From NCBI RefSeq assembly GCF_024138145.1, contig NZ_CP099997.1, positions 2,542,001-2,606,000 on the forward strand: a DNA stretch of 64,000 nt. Direction: 5' to 3'. Within the stretch, counting starts at the first letter, position 1, and each line of letters starts with the position of its first letter. Below are positions 55,063-63,571 of the stretch, piece by piece. Below the pieces are notes generated by a model. That model was not told the origin of the DNA, did not search any database, and saw nothing but the letters and a program-made list of their open reading frames with translations. The stretch comes from Natronosalvus halobius. GTDB lineage: Archaea > Halobacteriota > Halobacteria > Halobacteriales > Natrialbaceae. The translations under genes and the position numbers were made by a program.

Positions 55063-55776
55063 TTAGTACGACCGCACATCGAGTCCGTCGTCGGTTCCGA
55101 CGTACGTCGCGTCCGCGAAGTCGACGAACAGGCCGTGCTCCAGGACGCCGGGAATCGAGGCGAGGTCGCGCCCGAGTGCGGCCGGGTCGTCGATCGAACC
55201 GAAGGCACAGTCCAGGACGAGGTTCCCGTTGTCCGTGATCACGGGCCCGTCCTTGTGCGTCGCCATGCGGAGAGTTGGATCGCCGCCGAGTTCCGCAACG
55301 CGATTCGCGACCACGGTGTGTGACGAGGGCAGCACTTCGACTGGAACCGGCGCCTCGAGTGCGAGGACGAGTTTCGAGGAATCCGCGACGACGACGAACC
55401 GGTCCGCCGCGGCGGCGACGAGTTTTTCGCGGGCGTGGGCCGCGCCGCCACCCTTGATCAGCGCCCCGTGGGCGGGTGAGTCGGGGTCGTCGACGACCTG
55501 GTCGGCCCCGTCGATGGCCAGGTCGATCACGTCGACGGCGTCGAGGTCGGTCAGCGGGATACCGACATCGAGGGCCAGTCGTCTGGACTGGAAGGAGGTC
55601 GCAATCCCTCGAATCTCGAGACCGTCCTCGACTGCGCGGCCGAGCGCCTCGATGGCGTGGGCGGTCGTCGATCCGGTGCCGAGGCCGACGACCATCCCGT
55701 CCTCGACCTCCTCGGCCGCTCGTTCCCCCGCACGGCGCTTGTGGGCGTCGGCTCCGCCCGACGATTTCGCGCTCAT
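55063..55776 (-). CDS. rpiA: Ribose-5-phosphate isomerase A
   Basis: 237 residues. RpiA motifs: MVVGLGTGSTTAHAIEALG (phosphate loop), GIPLTDLDAVDVIDLAIDGADQV, LIKGGGAAHAREKLVAAAADRFVVVADSSK (catalytic Glu/Lys region). It interconverts ribose-5-P and ribulose-5-P; haloarchaea use it with the RuMP route to make ribose. The start at 55776 is supported by a TTTTTC box about 27 nt upstream; the long open frame beyond is over the minisatellite. Confidence 0.95.
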   Translation of the reverse strand: MSAKSSGGADAHKRRAGERAAEEVEDGMVVGLGTGSTTAHAIEALGRAVEDGLEIRGIATSFQSRRLALDVGIPLTDLDAVDVIDLAIDGADQVVDDPDSPAHGALIKGGGAAHAREKLVAAAADRFVVVADSSKLVLALEAPVPVEVLPSSHTVVANRVAELGGDPTLRMATHKDGPVITDNGNLVLDCAFGSIDDPAALGRDLASIPGVLEHGLFVDFADATYVGTDDGLDVRSY

Positions 55777-55813
55777 ATCGTCACGAGTGGGCGGCGAGGA
55801 GAAAAACGTAGCC

Positions 55814-55917
55814 CTCGAGGCCGAACCTCGGCCGGGCGATCGTGGGCTCTCGAGGCCGAACCTCGGCCGGGCGATCGTGGGCTCTCGAGGCCGAACCTCA
55901 GCCGACCGGCCGAGGTG
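55814..55917. repeat. 35-bp tandem repeat, about 2.9 copies
   Basis: Starts at 55814, 55849 and 55884 (exact 35-bp period), beginning CTCGAGGCCGAACCTCGGCC. Each unit contains internal inverted repeats (GGCCGA/TCGGCC). It occupies the gap between the divergent promoters of rpiA and the ABC transporter. Confidence 0.95.
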
Positions 55918-55971
55918 AGTCAATCCCACCCCGCCAAAGTTTTTGGCTCGAGCGAACCTTGTAGAGGGACG

Positions 55972-56907
55972 ATGGGATCGAGCGAGGACGCGGTGACGAT
56001 GATCGACGTGCGAAAGACGTACCGCGTCGGCGAGCCCGTACACGCACTCGACGGCGTCTCACTGTCGATCCCGCGCGGGTCGTACACGGCCATCATGGGC
56101 CCGAGCGGGTCGGGGAAGTCGACGCTGATGAACCTCGTCGGCTGTCTCGACACCCCGACGTCGGGCACCGTCGCCGTCGACGGCGAGGACATTTCGACGC
56201 TCTCGGAACGCGAGCGGACAAGCCTTCGGGGGACCAGAGTCGGATTCGTCTTCCAGACGTTCAACCTGATGCCGCGGTTGGACGCCCTCGAGAACGTAGC
56301 CCTCCCCCAGTTGTTCCGCGGCATCGGCCGAACAGAGCGCCACGACCGCGCGCGAAGCCTGCTCGAGCGCGTCGGACTCGGCGACCGACTCGATCACCTC
56401 CCAAACGAGTTATCGGGCGGCCAGCGCCAGCGGGTTGCCCTCGCCCGCGCGCTGGTGAACGATCCGGCAATCGTCCTCGCCGACGAGCCCTCCGGCAACC
56501 TGGACACCGAAACGGAAGCGGACGTGCTCGACCTCTTCGAGGAGTTCCACGACGCCGGGACGACCCTCGTCGTCGTTACCCACGAGCGCCACGTCGCCGA
56601 ACGCGCCGAACGCATCGTCCACCTCTTGGATGGGAACGTCGAACGAATCGAACTCCTGGAAGGTGCGGGTGAGAAGGCGTCCCCTGGTAGCGATTCTCGA
56701 GTGGAAACGAAGGGGTCTGTCGAGGCTGTTCGGAGCCAAGTTGCGGAGGAAGGTACTGTTGATCGACCCTCGAGTGACGATGTGACCTCGAACGATGGTC
56801 TATCTTCGAGCGACAGTGTGTCCTCGGGTGATAATAATCCCACCGCGAGCGATGACGACCCCATCGCGAGCGATGACGACCCCACCACGAGCGAAGAGGA
56901 GCCCTGA
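55972..56907 (+). CDS. ABC transporter ATPase (MacB/LolD type) with acidic tail
   Basis: 311 residues. Walker A GPSGSGKST (43-51), Q-loop FVFQTFNLMPRL, signature LSGGQRQRVALARAL, Walker B IVLADEPSGNLD, H-loop VVVTHE. The ATPase ends near residue 228; about 80 extra residues follow, Ser/Asp/Thr-rich with a repeated ASDDDP unit from a 21-nt DNA duplication (about 56837-56880). The tail is variable and likely disordered. With the permease it forms a MacB-type exporter or lipoprotein-releasing pair. The stop overlaps the permease ATG (TGATGA). Confidence 0.93.
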   Translation: MGSSEDAVTMIDVRKTYRVGEPVHALDGVSLSIPRGSYTAIMGPSGSGKSTLMNLVGCLDTPTSGTVAVDGEDISTLSERERTSLRGTRVGFVFQTFNLMPRLDALENVALPQLFRGIGRTERHDRARSLLERVGLGDRLDHLPNELSGGQRQRVALARALVNDPAIVLADEPSGNLDTETEADVLDLFEEFHDAGTTLVVVTHERHVAERAERIVHLLDGNVERIELLEGAGEKASPGSDSRVETKGSVEAVRSQVAEEGTVDRPSSDDVTSNDGLSSSDSVSSGDNNPTASDDDPIASDDDPTTSEEEP

Positions 56908-58199
56908 TGAATCCACTCGAGTCGCTCCGACTCTCCTGGCGGTCGATTCGAGGTCACCGACTTCGGTCGGCGCTGACGACGCTCGGGGTGATCATCGGCG
57001 TCGCCGCCGTCATCGCCTTCGTCGCCCTCGGCGCGAGCCTGCAGGCCGGCATCATCGGCGACATCAGCCCCGACGACCAGCGGAATCTCTACGGCTGGGC
57101 GGCCGACCCGGACACCGAGGGTGGACCGCTCGCCGGCGCCCAGTTCGTCTTCAGCCAGGACGACCTCGAGGCCGTCGCGGAACTCGAGGGCGTCGACGCC
57201 GCGTACGGCTACGCGACCATCGACGCCCAGTCGGTGACCCACGCGGGCGATACCCGGTTACAGAGCAGCGGCCTGATCGCCGCCGGCCCGTCCTACATTC
57301 GCGAGTCCTCCCTGCGCGAGGGACGCCAGTTCGAAATGGGCGAACGCGAGGCCGTCATCAACCCCGCGGCCGCCGAGCAGTTCGAGGAAAACGTCAGCGT
57401 CGGCGACGAACTCGAGGTCCGGATCGCCACCGGTGGAACCGAAACGGTCACCGTCGTCGGGATCACCGACACCTCGGAAGGGCTGAGTCCGTTCGAGGGG
57501 TTCGACGCGGCGCCACGGATGTACGTCCCGACGGATCCGTTCTACCTCGAGCAAGCCGTCGGTCCGGCGGATGGAGGTGGCGATTCGAGTGAGGGGAACG
57601 AGGAGAGTGAACCGGAAAACGATGTCCGCTACCTCGCCATCGTCGTCGAGGCCCCCAGCGCCGACGAAGACGACGTCGACGCCGCTCGAGAGGCCGCCAC
57701 TGCGTACTTCGAGAGCGAGGAATCCGACGCGAGCGAGTTCCTCGGCGAGGACGTCGCCGTCACGCTCCAGACGAGCACCGAGTTACTCCAGCAACTCGAG
57801 GACATCCTGGACATCCTTCAGAGCTTCATCGTCGGCATCGCCGCCATCTCGCTCGTCGTCGGTTCGATCGGTATCGCGAACATCATGCTCGTGTCGGTCA
57901 CCGAGCGGACCCGCGAGATCGGGATCATGAAAGCGGTCGGCGCCCAGAACCGGGACGTCCTCGGGTTGTTCCTCACGGAAGCCGTGATCCTCGGCGTCAT
58001 CGGAGCCGTTCTGGGAACCGCCCTCGGACTGGCCGTCGCGGCCATCGGCGCCAGCTACATCGACATCCCGCTGGTGTACCCGCTCGAGTACGTCGCCCTC
58101 GCCATCGTCGCCGGCATCCTGGTCGGCGTCGTGTCCGGGTTGTATCCGGCCTGGCGGGCCGCGAGGACGGATCCGATCGACGCGCTTCGGTACGAGTGA
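56907..58199 (+). CDS. ABC transporter permease (MacB/FtsX type)
   Basis: 430 residues. TM1 near residues 21-45 (LRSALTTLGVIIGVAAVIAFVALG), an extracellular MacB-like core domain of about 230 residues, then three C-terminal helices (FIVGIAAISLVVGSIGIANIMLVS, LFLTEAVILGVIGAVLGTALGLAVAAIG, ALAIVAGILVGVVSGLYPAWRAA). The ERTREIGIMKAVGA motif is the MacB coupling segment. No membrane-fusion or outer component is adjacent, as expected in archaea. Substrate unknown. Confidence 0.93.
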   Translation: MNPLESLRLSWRSIRGHRLRSALTTLGVIIGVAAVIAFVALGASLQAGIIGDISPDDQRNLYGWAADPDTEGGPLAGAQFVFSQDDLEAVAELEGVDAAYGYATIDAQSVTHAGDTRLQSSGLIAAGPSYIRESSLREGRQFEMGEREAVINPAAAEQFEENVSVGDELEVRIATGGTETVTVVGITDTSEGLSPFEGFDAAPRMYVPTDPFYLEQAVGPADGGGDSSEGNEESEPENDVRYLAIVVEAPSADEDDVDAAREAATAYFESEESDASEFLGEDVAVTLQTSTELLQQLEDILDILQSFIVGIAAISLVVGSIGIANIMLVSVTERTREIGIMKAVGAQNRDVLGLFLTEAVILGVIGAVLGTALGLAVAAIGASYIDIPLVYPLEYVALAIVAGILVGVVSGLYPAWRAARTDPIDALRYE

Positions 58200-58228
58200 G
58201 CGACGGTCCTGGACGAACCGGATCCGAA

Positions 58229-58765
58229 CTATCGGCGGTCCCGCTCCTGTCGCCGTTCCGATTCGGGTTCGAGATTTGTTCCCCGGCGTTCCGATTCGTA
58301 TTCTGAATCCAGTTCTCGACGATCCCGCCCGCGAGAAGCGTCATCCACGCCGCTCACCGGCGTAAGCCCGAGCGATCGCTGGAGCCGACGCCGTTCGTCC
58401 GGATATTCGGCAGCGAGCATCGATCCGACGAAGCCGCCGACGGCCGCACCGCCAATGGTGTAGAGACAGGTCGCAACGCCGAACGCCAGGACGAAGAACA
58501 GCACGAGGGCGAACCCCTCCACGGGAAACCCACCGAGGGCGGCACCGAAGCCAAACAGTCCGAGGAACAGGAAGAGTACGCCGGCGATCGGCACGGTCAT
58601 GATCGCACCCGCGAGTGCACCCGAAACGGTCCCGCCACGAGCGTCACGGCCCTCGAGGAAGCCAGACGCTGCACCGCCCAGGACGGTCGAAAGTGGGAGA
58701 AACGAGAGAACTACCCCGACGATCGCTCCGATGACCGCGTGAACTGGTGTCGACGAACGAACCAT
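58229..58765 (-). CDS. DUF5518-like membrane protein
   Basis: 178 residues from the ATG at 58765. Three to four hydrophobic stretches: AVIGAIVGVVLSFLPLSTVLGGAASGFL, GTVSGALAGAIMTVPIAGVLFLFLGLFGFG and ALVLFFVLAFGVATCLYTIGGAAVGGFVGSML. The glycine pattern (GGAASGFLEG) fits the haloarchaeal DUF5518 family. The C-terminal 50 residues are charged (Arg/Glu/Ser). TTTTTCC about 26 nt upstream. Function unknown. Confidence 0.82.
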   Translation of the reverse strand: MVRSSTPVHAVIGAIVGVVLSFLPLSTVLGGAASGFLEGRDARGGTVSGALAGAIMTVPIAGVLFLFLGLFGFGAALGGFPVEGFALVLFFVLAFGVATCLYTIGGAAVGGFVGSMLAAEYPDERRRLQRSLGLTPVSGVDDASRGRDRRELDSEYESERRGTNLEPESERRQERDRR

Positions 58766-58859
58766 ACGTGAACGTAGGACGCCGAGTTGGAAAAACACAG
58801 TGCCCGAGAGAGCTACCGTGAATCCGTCGCTCGTGGTGGGTGTGAGTGTCGATCCTCGA

Positions 58860-58962
58860 GAACGATGCGATCTCGGAGAATCGAAAAGCGACTCAGTCTC
58901 GAAGGGTCAGGAAGCGACTCAGTCTCGAGGTGTCGAGAAGCGACACGATCTCAATCGGAAAC
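58860..58962. repeat. 26-bp direct repeats, about 3-4 copies
   Basis: AAGCGACTCAGTCTCGA recurs at 58886 and 58912, with diverged copies at 58860 and 58938; period 26 bp. Between the divergent DUF5518 and TbpA-like genes. Confidence 0.8.
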
Positions 58963-59015
58963 CTTTGAACGCGTTGACATCGGACTTATGCACCAGCGCG
59001 ACGATATCTCGCACG

Positions 59016-60389
59016 ATGGGACTGGATCGGCGGTCGTACCTTCGCGTCGCAACCGGATCCACGACGCTCGCCCTGACGACACTCGCGGGCTGTGCTACCC
59101 GTGAATCGGAACCAGAGCCCCAGGAACCAAACGGCGACGACGAACCGGCCGAACCCGAGGACGAAGGCGTCCTTCGGGTCGCGACGACGGACGCCTTCGC
59201 CCACGGTGAGAATCCCGCGTCAGCCTGGCTCAAAACCCGATTCGAGGAGGCGTTCGACAACGTCGAAGTCGACTGGGTTATTCCCGAATCCGGCATCGGT
59301 CACTACGTCGAACGCGAACAGCGCGGATTTCTCCCGGACGTCGACGCCTACGTCGGTCTCTCGGCTGCCAACCTCGCGACCGTCGACCGCGATCTCGAGG
59401 AGGGCGGCCTGTTTCGAGAACTCAACCGGGATCGAATCGAGACGATCGACGGCGTCGTCGACGGCCTCGACCTCGAGGATCCCGACGGACGGATCGTTCC
59501 TGTCAGTACGCAGTACTCCTGTCTGATGGTCGACGAGACGCGTATCGACCCGCCCACCCGACTCGAGGAACTCGGCGAGCCGGCCTACGCCGACTCGCTA
59601 CTCACGCCGACGCCGTCTCGCGGTCGCGGCGGCGCCTTTCTCGACTGGCTGTTCGAGTCCGTCGGTCCCGACGACGCGCTGACCGTGTGGGCCGAACTCG
59701 AGGACAACGGACTCGATGTCTACGACACCTGGTTCGAGACGCTACTGGCGTACGTCGAGCGCGATCGAGCGGTGACCGTCGCCTACGCCGCGGATGCGCT
59801 CGCGGCGATCGACCGGGCAGTGACGTCAGATACCGACGAGACGCGGGGGAGCGAGCAAAACGAAACTGATGGCTTAGACAATGCGACCGACGGAACCGGG
59901 GCCGATGGCGACGGTTCCACCGATTCGGGCACGGACGACGACGCCGACGAATCGAGTGCCGATGACAGGTCGGACGCGGACGGCGACGGTTCCAACGGCG
60001 ACGATTCGAGCGCAGACGACTCAGACGGCGACTCCACCGACGAGGCGACCGACGTCGTCGGCGACCCAGATCAGTACCGAGTCACCTACCTCGACGGGGA
60101 AGCCTACGCCGAACCCCTCCAGATGGCTATCTTCGAAAACGCGATCAACGTCGACCTGGCCTACACGTTTCTCGAGTTCGCGCTCTCGCCGGAGATCCAG
60201 GCCGGACTCGCTCCACGCCTCGGGCAGTACCCGGTGCGCCCTATCGCCGAACTCGAGTTTCCCGAAGAGTTCGACGTCTACGCCGACCACGCCGAAGATC
60301 CGCCGTCCATCGTGACGTTTTCGTACGAAACCCGCCGAGACGACCTTCCAGAGTGGCGCGGTGCCTGGGAGGAAGAGTTTGGGTACTGA
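59016..60389 (+). CDS. Thiamine-type ABC substrate-binding lipoprotein (TbpA-like) with internal acidic insert
   Basis: 457 residues. N-terminal MGLDRRSYLRVATGSTTLAL with lipobox LAGC (Cys26): Tat-exported lipoprotein. Binding-protein segments: LRVATTDAFAHGENPASAWLKTRFEEAF, VIPVSTQYSCLMVDETRI-type (here RIVPVSTQYSCLMVDET), YADSLLTPTPSRGRGGAFLDWLFE and AINVDLAYTFLEFALSPEIQAGLAPRLGQYPVRP, all as in TbpA. A roughly 75-residue Asp/Ser/Gly/Thr stretch (about 272-346) interrupts the C-terminal lobe. No thiP or thiQ gene follows; the next gene is convergent. Either the permease is elsewhere or this is an orphan binding protein. Confidence 0.85.
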   Translation: MGLDRRSYLRVATGSTTLALTTLAGCATRESEPEPQEPNGDDEPAEPEDEGVLRVATTDAFAHGENPASAWLKTRFEEAFDNVEVDWVIPESGIGHYVEREQRGFLPDVDAYVGLSAANLATVDRDLEEGGLFRELNRDRIETIDGVVDGLDLEDPDGRIVPVSTQYSCLMVDETRIDPPTRLEELGEPAYADSLLTPTPSRGRGGAFLDWLFESVGPDDALTVWAELEDNGLDVYDTWFETLLAYVERDRAVTVAYAADALAAIDRAVTSDTDETRGSEQNETDGLDNATDGTGADGDGSTDSGTDDDADESSADDRSDADGDGSNGDDSSADDSDGDSTDEATDVVGDPDQYRVTYLDGEAYAEPLQMAIFENAINVDLAYTFLEFALSPEIQAGLAPRLGQYPVRPIAELEFPEEFDVYADHAEDPPSIVTFSYETRRDDLPEWRGAWEEEFGY

Positions 60390-60392
60390 GAA

Positions 60393-60407
60393 CGCCGCGA
60401 GACGGCG
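60393..60407 (+). terminator. Short hairpin after the TbpA-like gene
   Basis: CGCCG/CGGCG stem with a 5-nt loop just past the stop codon at 60389. No T-run; weak. Confidence 0.3.
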
Positions 60408-60523
60408 CTGAATCGAGGAGTGCCAGAATATTCTGCAGCGAGAAGATGTTGCGTCTTGCTGAGCATAGCGGGCCCCTCACCGAGAAGGCGGGGACATCTT
60501 GCCGAGAAGATCAGGAGGCCTTA

Positions 60524-63004
60524 CTAGCCCGAGTCGAGTCGCTCGCGAAATCGCTCGAGGCCAAACTCGAGCATGTCGGGGCTAACCGGCTGAAACTCGT
60601 CGTCGTCAGGAAGGAACTGACGAACCGAATCCCAACTGTCGCGAGCGTACCGTTCGTCGAGCAAGATGCGGACGCCGACGTCGTCGGGACTACGGATGAC
60701 CCGGCCGATCGCCTGCCTGGCCTTCCGAACCGCCGGAACCGTCAGCGCGTAGGTGAACCCGTCGCCGAACGCGTCGTCGTAGGCCCGCCGAATCGCCTTC
60801 GTCCGCGGACTCGCCGTGTTGACGATCGGAACGCCGCAGATGACCGCCGCCGCGAGCCGATCCCCGCTGTAGTCGACGCCTTCTGTCAGGGTCCCACGGA
60901 GGCTCGTGACGAGTACCTTCCCCCCACCCGCGAAGAACTCGTCTTTCAGCGATTCCGTGGCGTCGTCGCTGCTCGAGGCATCGAGCAAGACGGGCTTGTC
61001 GACTCCAGGACGCGCCTCGAGGACCGACGCGGCCCACTCGGCTTCGCCGTAGCTCGGCATTCCGACGAGGACGTTCCCCGGAACTTGGGCGACTTGCGCC
61101 AACGCGTCCGCGTACGCGGTCCGTGTCGGCGTCTCCTCTCCAGGCGGCCCCCGGTTGTCGTAGGTGAACTTCGGCACCGAAACCGCGAAGCTCTCGCGAT
61201 TCGCCTCGGGGAAGTGCAGGCCGTACTGCCGCTCGACGACTGGACGCCCTTCCTCGCGCGCGAGGTACTCGAGACCCGTGACCTCCCGGAAGGCGTCCAT
61301 CGGCTCGAGAGTCGCGCTCATCAAGATGCCGCCGCCGAACGCCGATAGTCGCGAGCCGATGGCGTCGCTGGGAACGCAGTTGTGCAGGGTGAGTCGAGCC
61401 GTGTACGCCCGCCGCCAGGAGTCGGCCGGTTCCATCTCATCCCAGGTTCGTTCGAGTTCGATCTCTCGGAAGTTCGTTGTGTGATCGCGACGGTACCACT
61501 CCCCGAACAAGCGGCCGACGGCGGGCGAAGCCCGGGTCTTTTCCTCCTCTTCGGCCTCGTTGAGAATTCGCTCGACGACCGCGCCGACCGACTCGGCTCG
61601 CACCCAGACCGCGTCGCTGTACCCCGCCTCGGCCGCCCACTCGGAAATCTCGTCCTCGGCCGGCACCGTCGGGTCGCGGAGCGGGATTTCGTCGTCCTCG
61701 AGCGACGTCAGATCGGTCTTCCAGGCCCGATTTGTCCGCTCCAGGTGAGCGCGAACTCGACGGTCGAGTTCCCCGCGGAGGTCCTGGACGAACTCGAGGG
61801 TGCGCTCGAGTTCCTCGATGGACACGTCGGTGTCGTTCAGTTCGGCTCGAACGAGGTCTGCGTCGGCGGTTTTCGAGCCACCCTGAGCCTGGCGATCCTG
61901 CTGGTCGAATCGAACCGGCTGAAGCACCCGCGAGAGTTCCGTTTCGGCGTCGCGAAGCGTGGTATCTGCGACCCTGTCGCTCACTAGATCGCGAACGCGG
62001 GGCTCGAGCATGTGCGCTTCGTCACAGACGACGAACGTCGAGTCGTCGAGCAGGGCGCCGGTGAACGCGGCGGTCGTGGTGGGATCGAACGCGTGGTAGT
62101 AGTTGCCGATGACGACTTCTACGTGGCCGAGCACGGCCCCCATCACCGAGTGCGGGCAGGTGCCGTGGCGAACCGACCCTGTGACGAGGTCCTCCGGCGT
62201 GAGCAGGCCGGTTTCGGTCACGTCGAAGGGGACGGCTTCGACTGGATCGGCGTCGCTTCCCTCCTCCGGCAGGTCCTCGAGATACTGGGCGTAGAACGGA
62301 CAGTACTCGACCTCGCTTCCGGCGGGGCCGCCGGTGTTGTACTCCGGCATCTCCGGTGGGTACGGCGTCGGCTCGCCGGCCGTCTCGAGATAGCGCGCGC
62401 CGGCGCGGCTGACGGTCGATCCGCCCGGTCCTGTGCCACCGCCCCCACCATCGGTACCCCCTTCAGTTCCACTGGAGCGACCCCCGCCCCGGATTCCGCT
62501 ATCGGCCAGGCCGATCTGCTGGCTTCGGGCCTGGGCAGCGAGCGCGCCGGCCGTCGTCGATCCACCCTCGCCGGTGAGGTCGCGAGTGCGGTCGCGGAGG
62601 GTTTCACACCGATCGTAGACGTTATCGTCGCTGATCCCGCCTGCGTTTTCTCGATTATACGGGCAGACGTCGGCCTTGCCGACGAGCGTGAGTCCCGAAA
62701 TCGGATTCCAGTCGGCTGGCAGGGACTCGTTGATCGTCTCGAGGTCCGTTTCGAACTGGCGCAGTTGCTGTTTGACGCTCGTGAGGACGAACACCCGTTC
62801 GTACTGGCTGTCGGGGTCACGAACGAGGTCGATGCCCGCCGTGAGCGCGATCATCGTCTTGCCGGTCCCACAGGCTCCTTCGATGACCGTGTACCCGTCC
62901 TCGGTAGCGGTTTCGATGGCCGTCTCGATCCCGTCGACTTGCTCGTCGTAGGGTTCGTCATGGCCGAATACTGGGCGCCAATCCGTCATCTCCTCCGTAC
63001 TCAT
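60524..63004 (-). CDS. XPD/DinG-type ATP-dependent DNA helicase (superfamily 2, Fe-S)
   Basis: 826 residues. Walker A GACGTGKT (43-50), DEAH box at 328-331, and C-terminal helicase motifs (VLVTSLRGTLTEGVDYSG, QAIGRVIRSPDDVG). Four cysteines C114, C133, C235 and C283 are in the XPD Fe-S-domain order. Between C133 and C235 is a Gly/Ser/Thr-rich insert (about 146-200), unlike the compact XPD cluster domain. It unwinds DNA 5' to 3' in repair or replication by family analogy. Start at 63004; a TATATAA box (63051-63057) is 50 nt upstream, leaving a leader of about 25 nt. Confidence 0.92.
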   Translation of the reverse strand: MSTEEMTDWRPVFGHDEPYDEQVDGIETAIETATEDGYTVIEGACGTGKTMIALTAGIDLVRDPDSQYERVFVLTSVKQQLRQFETDLETINESLPADWNPISGLTLVGKADVCPYNRENAGGISDDNVYDRCETLRDRTRDLTGEGGSTTAGALAAQARSQQIGLADSGIRGGGRSSGTEGGTDGGGGGTGPGGSTVSRAGARYLETAGEPTPYPPEMPEYNTGGPAGSEVEYCPFYAQYLEDLPEEGSDADPVEAVPFDVTETGLLTPEDLVTGSVRHGTCPHSVMGAVLGHVEVVIGNYYHAFDPTTTAAFTGALLDDSTFVVCDEAHMLEPRVRDLVSDRVADTTLRDAETELSRVLQPVRFDQQDRQAQGGSKTADADLVRAELNDTDVSIEELERTLEFVQDLRGELDRRVRAHLERTNRAWKTDLTSLEDDEIPLRDPTVPAEDEISEWAAEAGYSDAVWVRAESVGAVVERILNEAEEEEKTRASPAVGRLFGEWYRRDHTTNFREIELERTWDEMEPADSWRRAYTARLTLHNCVPSDAIGSRLSAFGGGILMSATLEPMDAFREVTGLEYLAREEGRPVVERQYGLHFPEANRESFAVSVPKFTYDNRGPPGEETPTRTAYADALAQVAQVPGNVLVGMPSYGEAEWAASVLEARPGVDKPVLLDASSSDDATESLKDEFFAGGGKVLVTSLRGTLTEGVDYSGDRLAAAVICGVPIVNTASPRTKAIRRAYDDAFGDGFTYALTVPAVRKARQAIGRVIRSPDDVGVRILLDERYARDSWDSVRQFLPDDDEFQPVSPDMLEFGLERFRERLDSG

Positions 63005-63571
63005 CGTCGGTCGTGCATAGGGTTGACGGACTAATCTGGCCGCGGTATGGTATATAAAGAATCGGCAACGGTGTTTACAGTCGAAAAACGAATCGTCGAT
63101 CGGTAGCGACGAGATTAATCGTCGTCACTCGAAGTTGCAGTCGAATCGACTCGTAGGTCGAGCCCGGTGGACCGTCGTCTCGATTGGAACGCGAGGCGAT
63201 GCTGGTGCAGGAAGCGAGGTTGGAACGTGAAGCGGTGCTAGTGCGAAACGCAGCTCTGGAAAGCGAGGCTGCACTGAAACGCGAGGCTGCATTGAAACGC
63301 GAGGCTCGCTAGAACACCACCTGACGATTCGGAAACCCACCACTGTAACGCACCACGAAAGACACGGGCCGGCCATCGGAACGACCAGCCGCGACCCTGT
63401 ATTCCCAGGTGGCCACCCCCCAGTGGCCATTTGAAAAGGCGGTGGCTCGAAACGTAAACCTTTGGATACCTTTCACACAGTGAAACGACTGTGTCCGGGT
63501 TCACAGAATAAGACGACGGGCGGCCACGTTCACAGAGTATATCGACGAGCAGCCAGCGACTCGAGGAGCGA
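63005..63571. other. 567-bp spacer without a supported gene
   Basis: Holds the helicase promoter (63051-63057) and, at about 63190-63310, degenerate repeats of the type GCTGCATTGAAACGCGAG. Nothing else recognisable; one 189-residue minus frame is an Arg/Ser-rich shadow. Confidence 0.5.

Noticed and set aside
63001-63018. Five-codon ORF overlapping the helicase start (ATGA)
   Set aside because: Any gene that starts ATGA creates such an overlap; five codons carry no information.
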